64,000 bases of DNA from Palsa-147 sp049279675 (GTDB lineage Bacteria; Acidobacteriota; Terriglobia; Acidiferrales; UBA7541), in contig JBAPOP010000059.1 of NCBI GenBank assembly GCA_049279675.1, positions 1 to 64,000 of the forward strand, read 5' to 3'. Made by a program: the position numbers and the translations under genes. Shown here piece after piece: positions 15,789 through 24,713 of this stretch (position 1 is its first letter; each line of letters starts with the position of its first letter). The notes beneath the pieces are model-generated. The model saw only the letters and a list, made by a program, of their open reading frames with translations, made no database searches and was not told the origin of the DNA.

Positions 15789-16825
15789 TGTCGGCCGCAC
15801 AGCCGTGGAGGACACCCATCTCGGCGCGAATCACGCGAGAGATTTTCGATCTCGTTGGCGACGATTTGGCCGCAGTGGAGCGCGAAATCGCGGCGCAAAG
15901 CAGTTCTTCGATCCAACCTGTCGCCGAAATCTCAAGTTATCTCCGCGAAGGCGGCGGCAAGCGCCTTCGTCCCGCACTGTTGCTTCTCGCGGCGGGCGCG
16001 GCGGGCTATCGCGGCCCCGGCGCGGTGCGTCTTGGGGCTATCGTCGAATTAATTCACAGCGCCACGCTAATCCACGATGATGTGATCGACGGAGCGAACA
16101 CGCGCCGCGGCCGTCCGAGCGCGAACGCGCGCTGGGGAAATCACATGAGCGTCCTCGCGGGCGATTGGCTTTACATGCAGTCGTTCGAGATGGCTCTCGC
16201 CGAGCGCAGCTTCGAAATTCTCGACATCCTGATTGATCTGACGCAGAACATGGTCGAGGGCGAGTTGCTGCAACTTTCTCACCTCGGCCGAATCGATGTA
16301 ACGGAAGCTGAAGCGGCGGATCTTGCCTATCGAAAAACCGCGTGCCTGTTTAGCGGCTGTTCGCGGCTCGGCGCGGTCCTTGGCCGTCTCGACAAATCAG
16401 CGGAAGAATCGCTCGCTGACTACGGCCGCTATGCCGGACTGGCATTTCAGCTCGTGGACGATCTCCTAGATTTCACAGCGTCATCGGAGCAGCTCGGCAA
16501 GCCTGTGCTCAGCGATCTGAAGGAAGGCAAAGTCACATTACCGCTCATTTATGCAATGCAGAGCGGCGCCGGAGGCGGCTCGGTCGATGGTCACGCCGCG
16601 GCGTATCGGATGGTCGCGACAGTACTCGAAGAGAAAGGATTCCGCAGCGTGCGGCCTGACGACATCACGAGGTTGGTGCACGAGTCGGGCGCCATCGCTC
16701 GCGCCCGCGAACTCGCACGCGATTATGTTCGCCGTGCGAAGGCGAGCCTCGATGGCTGGCCGGATTCTCAATATCGGCGCGCGCTGCTCGCCGTACCCGA
16801 TTTTATCCTCGAACGAGAGAGCTGA
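15788..16825 (+). CDS. Trans-polyprenyl diphosphate synthase
   Basis: This 345-residue all-alpha prenyltransferase adds isopentenyl units to an allylic diphosphate. The first Asp-rich motif is HSATLIHDDVIDGANTRRGRP (key HDDVID), the second AFQLVDDLLDFT, with KTACLF, GKPVLSDLKEGKVTLPLIYA and the N-terminal GGGKRLRPALLL. The pattern matches long-chain synthases of the IspB/HepT type that make the side chain of menaquinone or ubiquinone, so quinone synthesis is the likely role; the chain length cannot be read from sequence. The ATG overlaps the tatD stop (TGATG), indicating translational coupling. Confidence 0.92.
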   Translation: MSAAQPWRTPISARITREIFDLVGDDLAAVEREIAAQSSSSIQPVAEISSYLREGGGKRLRPALLLLAAGAAGYRGPGAVRLGAIVELIHSATLIHDDVIDGANTRRGRPSANARWGNHMSVLAGDWLYMQSFEMALAERSFEILDILIDLTQNMVEGELLQLSHLGRIDVTEAEAADLAYRKTACLFSGCSRLGAVLGRLDKSAEESLADYGRYAGLAFQLVDDLLDFTASSEQLGKPVLSDLKEGKVTLPLIYAMQSGAGGGSVDGHAAAYRMVATVLEEKGFRSVRPDDITRLVHESGAIARARELARDYVRRAKASLDGWPDSQYRRALLAVPDFILERES

Positions 16826-16844
16826 CTAAGTAGGCTAGAGATAC

Positions 16845-17207
16845 CTAGTTTGGCCCGCCGGAAGCCTGTCCCACCACTTTGACATGCTCGAGGTAGCTTC
16901 CGTCTGGACCCACGATCAAGTCCGCGCTGATCTTGTCCTTCGGCTTTAGCGTGGCGAGCGCAGCAGCGTCGCGGATCTCGTAATCCATCGTCATCGGCAT
17001 CATGAAACCCGGTATTTCTTCGGCATCAATACTCGCCGATTTGGCATCCGCATTCACTGAGACTACCGTGCCGTTGAGGGTGTACTTCTTAGCGTTCGGA
17101 TTCTGTGCGTTTTGCCCGCCAGGATTCTTGCATCCCGCAAGCGCGAAAATCGCAATCGCGCCGAGAAAGCAAATCGCTGAACAACGCCATGATCGCGAAC
17201 CACTCAT
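16845..17207 (-). CDS. Copper-binding lipoprotein, CusF-like
   Basis: From ATG at 17207 this is a 120-residue protein with a lipoprotein signal ending FALAGC. The mature domain reads YTLNGTVVSVNADAKSASID, then EEIPGFMMPMTMDYEIRD and LKPKDKISADLIV. That is the small OB-type barrel of CusF_Ec-like periplasmic metallochaperones, in which Met residues of the MPMTM segment bind Cu(I) or Ag(I). A longer reading frame extends upstream to 17270, but the signal peptide argues for 17207. It lies directly downstream of the TonB receptor gene and is probably the last gene of the same transcript. Confidence 0.8.
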   Translation of the reverse strand: MSGSRSWRCSAICFLGAIAIFALAGCKNPGGQNAQNPNAKKYTLNGTVVSVNADAKSASIDAEEIPGFMMPMTMDYEIRDAAALATLKPKDKISADLIVGPDGSYLEHVKVVGQASGGPN

Positions 17208-17266
17208 TCTGATAATCACACTTCCTCCCGTTCCATTTCCATGGGCACGCTTAATTCTGCCACCGC

Positions 17267-19561
17267 TCAATAGTGAAATCTGTAGCGAAATTCGGCGTAG
17301 ATCTCGCGCGGATCATTGAAGTGGAAGCCGCCAAACGTTAGGCTGTTATCCAACTCCACGCGACGGTTGGCCACGTTTAGCGCGGTCACCGAGACACTGT
17401 ATTTCTCGCCGAAGCTTTTTCCGAGCGAAATGTCAAACGTCGTATGCGGCGGCAGATAGTCCCCTGGATATTGCGTGTCCGGAATTCCGTTCGTGAACCC
17501 CGAGCCGTAGTACACATTCGTCGAAGCGTAGGAATGCCAGGGAAGAGTGGCGTTGAATCCCACGTTCAACGTATTTCTCTGATCGTGGTCCACAGGCGAC
17601 AATCCAGGTGGTATTAAGAGCGGGCAATCCGAGTTATTGGGAGGGCAGATCAAGCCTCCGGTGATGGGCGAGGTCGCCTGCGCGATCTGATTCGCATAGG
17701 CAAGGTGAAACTGTCCGCGATGCCAGAGGCGAGGGGACCGCAGCGTCAGTTCCCAACCTTGAATCAAAGCGGCGGCCCACGTAATCGGCCAGAAGAGATT
17801 GGATTCCCCTATATTGTTATGATCGAGCCAATTCTTCGCTGACGTCTGAAATGTATCGGCGTCAAGAGCCCAGCCGCGAACGGGAATCGTGACGCCAATC
17901 TGGTATTCATCATCTCGCTCCCCGTGCAATGGAGCGAAAGCAAAATTCTGGCTGCTGGCTAAACCCATCAGCGCTCCGGTGGCCGTTACGAGCGGCGGAG
18001 CCTGGTAGAAGTGGCCGTAGAAGCCGCGAAAGACCCAGTTCAGGTGCGGAATTCTCACCGCCGCGCCAACGCGAGGGTCCGTCGCATTTTCCACGACATC
18101 CGCGGTGAAGTGAGATTGGCGAAGGCCGGCGATTATGGTCAACCACGAGGTCACTTTGAACTTATCGTCGATGAATACACTCGCAAGCCCTCCCGTCACG
18201 CCTGCCGAAGACGCCGGAAAGTTTGCACTACCGTCCGTGAATTGGTTATCGAAGTAGTTGGATTGGTGCTGAGCGAATCCGTACACTCCGACGTGAATAT
18301 CGTTTTTCCAAACGTTTTCATCTAGAGCAGCCTGCAAACCTTCATAATTGGCAGCCTGATTCATTGTTGAGATGACGGGATAATCGTTGGCACCGCCTTG
18401 ATAGTCGGCGGTGTTGTAGTGATAAAACGGAGAAACGGTAAGCAGCGAATTTGGATTGAACGTATGAACCCACGAGAAGGCCGCGTATCCATCGCGCTCA
18501 TGCTCGCCATCGCGTAGGCCCCAACTGGGTGACGCTCCCCCTTCCACCAACTGCTGGTTTCCGATCGAATCGGGATCGGGGTCGTAGGGGATCTGGTAAT
18601 AATCCTCGCGCAAGGACGTGACCAGGCGAAATTGGTTTTTTGAATCGGGATTGAAAATGAACGAAGCAAATCCCCCGTAGCCGCTCTCCTCATCGTGAAA
18701 AACTTCACCGATCGGCGTCTGCAGTTCGTAGTTGCTGCGATTGCCGTTCAGGCTCGCGTAATAGGCGAAGCGCTCCGTGTGCCCGCCAAAATTGATCTGA
18801 TCGTTTGTTCCGTACCAATTGCCAAAACTGGTGACGAGTTCCGCCTCGTTGTCCCGCTCGAATCCGGTTCGAGGGACGATATTGAAGATTCCGTACGTAC
18901 GGTCTCCATAGTCCGCATCGTAGCTGCCTCGTTGAACTTCGAGATAGTCAATGTCTTTCGGATCGATCACGGGCCCCAAATTGGCGGCGATATTTGTGTT
19001 GGGTATGGGGACGCCGTCAATCAGCCAGTCAACCTGATGGCCTCCGCGCATATGCAACATGTCGTGGGTCACGTAGGCAGCCGGTGTGTAATCCGTGATC
19101 ATTTCGAGGGCGTTGGTGCGGTCGGCGCCAGGAGTTTCCTGAATGTCCTGGCGGTTCATTAGCGAAGTGGGAGTGGACGAATCCACGTTGGCCACTTCCG
19201 CCTGACCGACGACAATAGTTGTTTGATTCACGGTCGCGATTGCCAGTTGGAAATGGAGAATAGGCGTCGAACTTGAGGCGACCGTGACGGTCTGCTCCGA
19301 AACCTGGAATTTGGATTGGGTGACCGTAATTTTGTAATCGCCGACCGGCACCGCGTTAAATAGGAACTCTCCGTTATCATCCGATTGCGTCGTTTGAGAC
19401 CAATCCGACGTGAGAGCTTGCAGTTTCACCGATGCACCGGCCACGGGCCGATGCTGCTGATCGTGCACAATTCCTTGTATTTTTCCAAAAATGGTGGCGT
19501 AAGCCGCCGTTCCCAACAAGATCCCGCATAAAACCACGACCGGCAAATATATTCTGCGCAT
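17267..19561 (-). CDS. TonB-dependent receptor with N-terminal carboxypeptidase-regulatory-like domain
   Basis: From ATG at 19561 (GGAGGA six bases upstream) the 764-residue product has a signal peptide, an Ig-like carboxypeptidase-regulatory domain (about 25-110: GIVHDQQHRPVAGASVKLQA, GEFLFNAVPVGDYKITV), a plug domain (about 120-240: MLHMRGGHQVDWLIDGVPIP, YLEVQRGSYDADYG, IFNIVPRTGF) and a large barrel ending FRYRFHY with the terminal aromatic. This domain order is common in Acidobacteriota and Bacteroidota. The ligand is not evident from the receptor. The flanking CusF-like lipoprotein and Cys/His-rich protein suggest a metal, perhaps copper. Confidence 0.92.
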   Translation of the reverse strand: MRRIYLPVVVLCGILLGTAAYATIFGKIQGIVHDQQHRPVAGASVKLQALTSDWSQTTQSDDNGEFLFNAVPVGDYKITVTQSKFQVSEQTVTVASSSTPILHFQLAIATVNQTTIVVGQAEVANVDSSTPTSLMNRQDIQETPGADRTNALEMITDYTPAAYVTHDMLHMRGGHQVDWLIDGVPIPNTNIAANLGPVIDPKDIDYLEVQRGSYDADYGDRTYGIFNIVPRTGFERDNEAELVTSFGNWYGTNDQINFGGHTERFAYYASLNGNRSNYELQTPIGEVFHDEESGYGGFASFIFNPDSKNQFRLVTSLREDYYQIPYDPDPDSIGNQQLVEGGASPSWGLRDGEHERDGYAAFSWVHTFNPNSLLTVSPFYHYNTADYQGGANDYPVISTMNQAANYEGLQAALDENVWKNDIHVGVYGFAQHQSNYFDNQFTDGSANFPASSAGVTGGLASVFIDDKFKVTSWLTIIAGLRQSHFTADVVENATDPRVGAAVRIPHLNWVFRGFYGHFYQAPPLVTATGALMGLASSQNFAFAPLHGERDDEYQIGVTIPVRGWALDADTFQTSAKNWLDHNNIGESNLFWPITWAAALIQGWELTLRSPRLWHRGQFHLAYANQIAQATSPITGGLICPPNNSDCPLLIPPGLSPVDHDQRNTLNVGFNATLPWHSYASTNVYYGSGFTNGIPDTQYPGDYLPPHTTFDISLGKSFGEKYSVSVTALNVANRRVELDNSLTFGGFHFNDPREIYAEFRYRFHY

Positions 19562-19607
19562 AAAATATCCTCCGAGGATGAATTTAGAACCGCGCGGGTT
19601 TTGCGGT

Positions 19608-19982
19608 TTAACTTTTCGGAGGTTCGAAGGGAGGTGGAATGCTATTCGAGAATTCCGCGGGAATTTCGAAAGCGATCGAGCGACGCACAAACTGAGGCAC
19701 TTCGATGCTACTCGTAATTGCGAGCACCGTTTGCGGCAACGGAATAGCGAATCCATAATCGAGTACGTGGTTCGGTGCCGGCGCTGAACAGCAATTCCGA
19801 GATTCGCTTGAATTCCGATGGTGGCAATTTAGGTTGGCACCGGATGCCGCATGCGTGTGTTGCGCCGAAATCGGGCAGCAGTACTTAGCGCATGAATCCA
19901 CGCACGCTTCGCCGCGCGCAATCAATGCAATTGGCGTTGCGAGAATCGCGATTAGCGCCACGATGGCTTGTATTCGCCGCAT
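19608..19982 (-). CDS. Small secreted Cys/His-rich protein, putative metal binder
   Basis: The 124-residue product has an N-terminal signal peptide (IVALIAILATPIALIARGEA) followed by a cluster of cysteines and histidines: CVDSCAKYCCPISAQHTH, CHHRNSSESRNCCS. The rest is Pro-rich and ends PPFEPPKS. No catalytic motif is seen and the family is not recognised. Seven Cys and four His within about 50 residues suggest metal binding or disulfides in the periplasm. The gene starts the cluster (ATG at 19982, the preceding GTG also being possible) and lies 46 bases before the TonB receptor gene. Confidence 0.7.
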   Translation of the reverse strand: MRRIQAIVALIAILATPIALIARGEACVDSCAKYCCPISAQHTHAASGANLNCHHRNSSESRNCCSAPAPNHVLDYGFAIPLPQTVLAITSSIEVPQFVRRSIAFEIPAEFSNSIPPPFEPPKS

Positions 19983-20067
19983 CACTCGCTGAGACTAGCA
20001 CATCGCAAAAGAGGCTCGCTAGCGCGATTTGCGTTGACGCCATAAATCACGGTACGCTGCGATTTCG

Positions 20068-20991
20068 ATGCTGCCCGTCAAGCTTATCTACCACGACCGG
20101 TACGATCTGAATCTCGGCGCACACGTCTTTCCTTCGCAGAAATACCGCCTCGTCCATGACGCGCTTCTCGCGGAGGGCTTTGCCGATGCTTCCGATTTCC
20201 TCGCGCCCGATCCGGCGACGGACGAGGAGGTCTTGCTCGTCCATTCGCGGGAATACGTCCGCAAACTGAAAACCGGAATGCTGACTTACACAGAGAAATT
20301 GCGGATGGAGATTCCATACTCGCTCGAGCTGATCGAGGCGTGCTGGCTCGCGGCTGGCGGCTCGATCCTGGCGGGGCGGTGTGCGCTCAAGGACGGCTGG
20401 GCGGCCAATATCGGCGGCGGCTTTCACCACGCTTATCCGGATCACGGCGAGGGCTTTTGCGTCCTACATGATGTCGCGATCGCGATCCGCCGGTTGCAGT
20501 TCGATCGAGCGATCGAAACCGCCATGGTCATTGACACCGATGTCCATCAAGGAAATGGAACGGCGGCCATCTTCGGCGGCGACCCAACCGTGTTCACTAT
20601 TTCGATTCATCAGGAGAACAATTACCCGTACCCAAAGCCGCCCTCGAACGTGGATATCAATCTCGAGGATGGCGTGGAAGACGATGACTACGTCGCGATT
20701 CTCGAGAAAAATCTCAGTCAAGCATTCGAGGAATTTCAGCCGAACCTGATTTTTTACATCGGCGGGGCAGACCCGTACCGCGAAGATCAACTCGGCGGCT
20801 TGGCCCTGAGTCTCGATGGGCTTAAGCGCCGCGACGAACTGGTGTTTGACTATGCTCGACGCCTGAAAATCCCGCTCGCAATCACGCTCGCGGGTGGCTA
20901 CGCGCGCCGCGTAGCGGACACCGTTCGGATTCACGTAGGGACAATTCTAGCCGCCCGGGATGCGGCGCTGCTCAAGGCCGCGAAGGCATAA
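20068..20991 (+). CDS. Histone deacetylase / AcuC-type zinc hydrolase
   Basis: The 307-residue protein belongs to the arginase-like deacetylase superfamily. The active-site pattern is complete: the His pair and following loop in GGGFHHAYPDHGEGFC, zinc ligands in DTDVHQGNGTAAIF (Asp and His), Asp in YIGGADPYREDQLGG, and GGYARR near the end where the catalytic Tyr sits. Bacterial members remove acetyl groups from proteins, polyamines or other amides; the substrate here is not known. It is a single plus-strand gene between two minus-strand clusters, so it is probably transcribed alone. Confidence 0.9.
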   Translation: MLPVKLIYHDRYDLNLGAHVFPSQKYRLVHDALLAEGFADASDFLAPDPATDEEVLLVHSREYVRKLKTGMLTYTEKLRMEIPYSLELIEACWLAAGGSILAGRCALKDGWAANIGGGFHHAYPDHGEGFCVLHDVAIAIRRLQFDRAIETAMVIDTDVHQGNGTAAIFGGDPTVFTISIHQENNYPYPKPPSNVDINLEDGVEDDDYVAILEKNLSQAFEEFQPNLIFYIGGADPYREDQLGGLALSLDGLKRRDELVFDYARRLKIPLAITLAGGYARRVADTVRIHVGTILAARDAALLKAAKA

Positions 20992-21041
20992 ATCCCGGCG
21001 CGCTGACAATCTCGCGAAGTTCGCGGTTTGAGTAGCCTGAC

Positions 21042-22370
21042 CTAGCGTGGGTGATGGAGCGTATTTTCGACTGCGGTCGTGAGGCGCTCTTCAAATTCTT
21101 CCGACTGGTAGCCGTTTGCTCGGTACGCGATCCTTCCGCCGCGGTCGAGGACTATCACGGTCGGCAGCGCTGTCACCCTCAGCAGGTCGTCCAAGCCATC
21201 GGCGAAAATTTCTGGCATAGCCCATTTCTGTGCTTCAACGAAGGGCTTGACGAGCGTTTCATCTTCGTCCACGTTCACCGCGAAGAAAACGACGTCCGTT
21301 CGTTCCGCATACGCTCCAGCGACTCGCGAAAACAGCGGCTCCAGCTCGCGGCATGGACCGCACCACGTAGCCCAAAAGCTTAGGACGACAACTTTTCCTC
21401 GAAGCGATGCCAGGGGAGCAGTCGTGCCGTCGATTTCCCGTACCGTAAATGCGAACGGATCCTTTAGGTCTTTGTTCTTATCCTTCGGGCGCGGCGTTTG
21501 CGGAGCGGCTTGCACGCGATCGAATGCAATGAGTATGGCTTCTCCAAGTCCGGCGTCCGTGCCTCGAATTTCCCGCCAAACATTGCTCAGGTTTTGCCGA
21601 ATGATTTTGCGATCCACGGCGCCGCCGGGCCCGTTTTCCGGCAGAACGAAAGCAGTGAGATAGTGATCGGCGGCGACGCGGAGATTGTCTTGTAGTTCGG
21701 CAATCGCTCCCAGGTGCTGCTCCGCAACTGCGTTTGGACGTATGCGATCGCTTGATTCGAAGTCCTTGATCGCCAGGTCGTAGTTCTTTTGCTTCTCGTC
21801 GATTTTGCCGCGAAGATCGTAGAGCGAGACGCGAAGTTCATCCTGCTGCGCGCGCCAGTCGCCCTGCGACATGCGTGCAGATTTCTCATCCGGCCGAGTT
21901 TTCTCGACGCGGTCGAGAACTCGGCTCAGATATCCGGAAGCGCGGGTCAGGCTGTGATCGTCGCCCCGGCGCTCAAGGAGGTTCACCGCGACTAGCATCA
22001 TGTCCGAGTCGTCGGGATGCAACGCAACCAGGTGCTCCGCATTTTCCAAGGCGCACGCGTTGTCGTTCAATTGCTCGCAGCTCTCCACCAGAGCGCGATA
22101 AACTGCGGCGTTCCGCGGTCCATCCGGAAACCTGACAAGATATGCCTCGAGATTGTGAACCAATGCGGCTCGGTCGTTTTGGGCCTCCGCTACAGCGCGC
22201 TTCAGAGCCAGATCTGGATCGTCGTTTTTTCGCGCAGGGGTTGGTGAATCTGGAATATTCGATTGCGACTTACGAGTTGAGGAGTTGGGAGCTGCGGCTG
22301 GCTGGTCTTGAGCGCTGCAAGCGAGCGCGAGAAGCAGACAGGGAACGATAGCCAGACGCGATGTCCGCAC
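21042..22370 (-). CDS. Secreted TPR protein with C-terminal TlpA-like thioredoxin domain
   Basis: From GTG at 22370 the product has 442 residues: signal peptide (RLAIVPCLLLALACSAQ), a Pro/Ser-rich stretch, TPR-like helices (about 60-280) and a thioredoxin domain (about 305-435) with the redox motif FWATWCGPCRELEP and the cis-Pro loop VTALPTVIVLD. This predicts a periplasmic thiol-disulfide oxidoreductase of the TlpA/ResA kind. GTG at 22370 lies one base after the larE stop with GGGAG in the end of larE; an ATG at 22412 would overlap larE by 41 bases. The TPR part may recruit client proteins. The Cys in the signal peptide lacks a proper lipobox. Confidence 0.85.
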   Translation of the reverse strand: MRTSRLAIVPCLLLALACSAQDQPAAAPNSSTRKSQSNIPDSPTPARKNDDPDLALKRAVAEAQNDRAALVHNLEAYLVRFPDGPRNAAVYRALVESCEQLNDNACALENAEHLVALHPDDSDMMLVAVNLLERRGDDHSLTRASGYLSRVLDRVEKTRPDEKSARMSQGDWRAQQDELRVSLYDLRGKIDEKQKNYDLAIKDFESSDRIRPNAVAEQHLGAIAELQDNLRVAADHYLTAFVLPENGPGGAVDRKIIRQNLSNVWREIRGTDAGLGEAILIAFDRVQAAPQTPRPKDKNKDLKDPFAFTVREIDGTTAPLASLRGKVVVLSFWATWCGPCRELEPLFSRVAGAYAERTDVVFFAVNVDEDETLVKPFVEAQKWAMPEIFADGLDDLLRVTALPTVIVLDRGGRIAYRANGYQSEEFEERLTTAVENTLHHPR

Positions 22371-22371
22371 G

Positions 22372-23247
22372 CTAGCTCCCGATCTTGGCCGACTTTGTGG
22401 AAAGAGCCTCATTTAGCGACCCTTGCCTATATCCCGCTGGGTCAATTTCGACGTGTTTGAAACCGGCGCACGTCACTCCGTCGATGATGGTCCGCGCGAT
22501 CTGCGTATCGAGCGCGCGCGGAAGTTCCGCTCGATCGATCTCGATTCGCGCCAAATTCCCGTGGGCGCGCACGCGAAACTGCCGGAATCCGAGATCGCGG
22601 AGAGCTTGTTCACCGCGCTCGATTTGGCGCAGCAATTCAGGAGTCACCGGGGTGCCATAGGGAACTCGCGAAGAAAGACAAGCCGACGCGGGCCGGTCCC
22701 AGGTTTCGAGTCCGGCGGCCTCGGATAGATGGCGAATCTCCGCCTTTGTGAGTCCGACGTCCAGCAGCGGAGCAAGGATCTTGTGATCGCGTGCCGCGCG
22801 ATGTCCGGGACGAAAGTCGCGCGTGTCGTCCGCATTAACGCCATACGCGATCGTCGCGAATCCATTGCGCATGGCAAGCTCTTCCATGCGCGCGAAAAGT
22901 TCATCCTTGCAGTGATAGCAGCGATCGGCGTTGTTCGCGATGTATAGCGGATTATCAGCCTCGTACGTCGCGAGCCATTCGTGGCGGATTCCGTGATTGC
23001 GCACAAAGGATTCCGCGACACTTTGGTCGTGCTGCGAGTAGCTTGGCGAGAGCGCCGTCACTGCCAGCGCATGATCGCCCAAAACGCGCGCGCCCGCCCA
23101 CGCAAGATACGCTGAATCCGCGCCGCCGGAAAAAGCGATGAGAAGGGAAGTGACCCGGCCGAGAGCTTCGAACATTCGCTGTTCTTTAAGCGAAGCGCGT
23201 GCCGGATCGAGCGCAACGGGCTGCGTTGTGAGCGCGATTTCATTCAT
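22372..23247 (-). CDS. larE: ATP-dependent sacrificial sulfur transferase LarE
   Basis: The 291-residue protein is a PP-loop ATPase: LLIAFSGGADSAYLAWAGA (SGGxDS motif at about 36-41). Further LarE features are NNADRCYHCKDELF, IAYGVNADDTRDFRPG and the signature WDRPASACLSSRVPYG, whose Cys corresponds in position to the sulfur-donating cysteine of lactobacillar LarE. LarE converts the carboxylates of the LarB product to thiocarboxylates for the nickel-pincer cofactor. Two extra Cys in CYHC might support a cluster-bound sulfur in some LarE proteins (inference). ATG at 23247 is preferred to a TTG nine bases upstream. Confidence 0.93.
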   Translation of the reverse strand: MNEIALTTQPVALDPARASLKEQRMFEALGRVTSLLIAFSGGADSAYLAWAGARVLGDHALAVTALSPSYSQHDQSVAESFVRNHGIRHEWLATYEADNPLYIANNADRCYHCKDELFARMEELAMRNGFATIAYGVNADDTRDFRPGHRAARDHKILAPLLDVGLTKAEIRHLSEAAGLETWDRPASACLSSRVPYGTPVTPELLRQIERGEQALRDLGFRQFRVRAHGNLARIEIDRAELPRALDTQIARTIIDGVTCAGFKHVEIDPAGYRQGSLNEALSTKSAKIGS

Positions 23248-23327
23248 ATTTGGCAATTCCGATACTCGATACCAAGTTCAAGGCTGGGTGGCAAGATCAA
23301 CTCAAGTATAACGCTCTCTCGCCTCCG

Positions 23328-24638
23328 CTACTCAAAGTCCATAAGGACATCGACTTTTCCGGTTTTCGGGTCCTTCTGCAAGAAATGACCGATCTTCGCA
23401 TAGGTGAACGGAAGCGTGCCGAACGCTGCGCGCGCGCCGCTATTGATAAAGTCGTCGAGAAAGTTCTGATCGAACACAGAGCCGGGTGCAATTGTCCAAG
23501 CGGCGCGGATTCGGCGTTCGCCATCCAACGACAAACCTGAAAGCACTAACTCCCCCATATGGTATTGCGGGCCTTCGACAATTGAAACCTTGCAGCTGGC
23601 GCGCAAATTCGCGGCGTCGAATTCCAAAGTTGGCCGAACTTCCGCATCAAGATAGCCGCGGTGCCCATATTCGTCCGATACGCGAACCCACGCCGCATCT
23701 AGCTTGACTCCGTCCGCGGGCTCGCCGTCCTTGAGTCCCACGATTGCATTCAGTTCCGCAGCCGGAATCGCTGTGTTACCGCTCCATGTGACGCCCGCCC
23801 ATTTGTAAACCGGCCCCGGCTCAACCGGTACGATCACAGTGACGCTTCTCCGCAGTGGTTGGTTCGGATCCCCAGTAAATCGTGCCGAGGGCTCGCCGAT
23901 TTTTACGCGCAGGTGTGCGCTCGATTCGTAAAGTGGCCGCACCTGCTCGAAGTCAAACGTATCGATCAGATAGCGCGAAAAAGGGTGCCCGACGAGTTGG
24001 CTCAAGCTTTGGTGAACGGCGCGGTTTTCATCTGCTAGCGGATCCGTAAAAAAGACGGCTTCGACCGGGAGTTCGGAGCCATCCAGTTGAAATTCCTGCA
24101 CCAGGCCATCTCCATCCGGTGCCCGCAAGACGCGGTGAGTAACGGTTCCAGCAATCTGATGCGACTCGATCATTTTGCCGAGCGCTTCAGCCACGTCGTC
24201 AACGGCCGTGCCATTTGCAGGTACGCGGCCATCGTATAGCGGAGCGGTTTGACGAAGCGCTTGCGATATCTCTTCGTTGGTGAACCACGGGAAGTTGTCG
24301 AAGTAAGCGGGAATCACGGTGCCGTCGGCGACAGCAAACTCTGCAGTGACGCCGTCACGGTCAGTCTGATAGCGATATTTAACATCCGCGAATTCGCCAG
24401 ATTGAATCAGGCGATCGGCAGCGGCCTGGAGATCATCCCGATGGACGGTCTGACCCTTGTGGAGACCAGTGGCGGCAATAATTAAATCCGGCTTGAATCT
24501 TTGCGAACCTGCCACTGTGACGTTGGCAAGAGGCCCGGAGATTTCAGTTCCTGGAATTTCCTGAGAGCGGAGAATCGACTGCGTCGCGAACGCTGCGAAA
24601 ATACACGACAGGGCCGCGAAAGTTGGAAGCAGGCGCAC
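23328..24638 (-). CDS. Secreted POTRA-domain protein without a barrel
   Basis: The 436-residue product has a signal peptide (MRLLPTFAALSCIFAAFA) followed by POTRA-type modules: VTVAGSQRFKPDLIIAATGL with FADVKYRYQTDRDGVTAEF (about 38-115), and later VTWSGNTAIPAAELNAIVGL with GYLDAEVRPTLEFD (about 280-365), plus a further incomplete module. These resemble the periplasmic arms of Omp85/BamA proteins, but the 16-strand barrel is missing. It may act in the periplasm with an outer-membrane assembly partner. It follows glmS after 75 bases and precedes larE. Precise function unknown. Confidence 0.75.
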   Translation of the reverse strand: MRLLPTFAALSCIFAAFATQSILRSQEIPGTEISGPLANVTVAGSQRFKPDLIIAATGLHKGQTVHRDDLQAAADRLIQSGEFADVKYRYQTDRDGVTAEFAVADGTVIPAYFDNFPWFTNEEISQALRQTAPLYDGRVPANGTAVDDVAEALGKMIESHQIAGTVTHRVLRAPDGDGLVQEFQLDGSELPVEAVFFTDPLADENRAVHQSLSQLVGHPFSRYLIDTFDFEQVRPLYESSAHLRVKIGEPSARFTGDPNQPLRRSVTVIVPVEPGPVYKWAGVTWSGNTAIPAAELNAIVGLKDGEPADGVKLDAAWVRVSDEYGHRGYLDAEVRPTLEFDAANLRASCKVSIVEGPQYHMGELVLSGLSLDGERRIRAAWTIAPGSVFDQNFLDDFINSGARAAFGTLPFTYAKIGHFLQKDPKTGKVDVLMDFE

Positions 24639-24713
24639 AGCGACATTCTAGGCGAAATGAGGCGATAACGAAAATCGCGGCGGCGTCTTGGCGGTGACCA
24701 CGGACGAGAAGCG

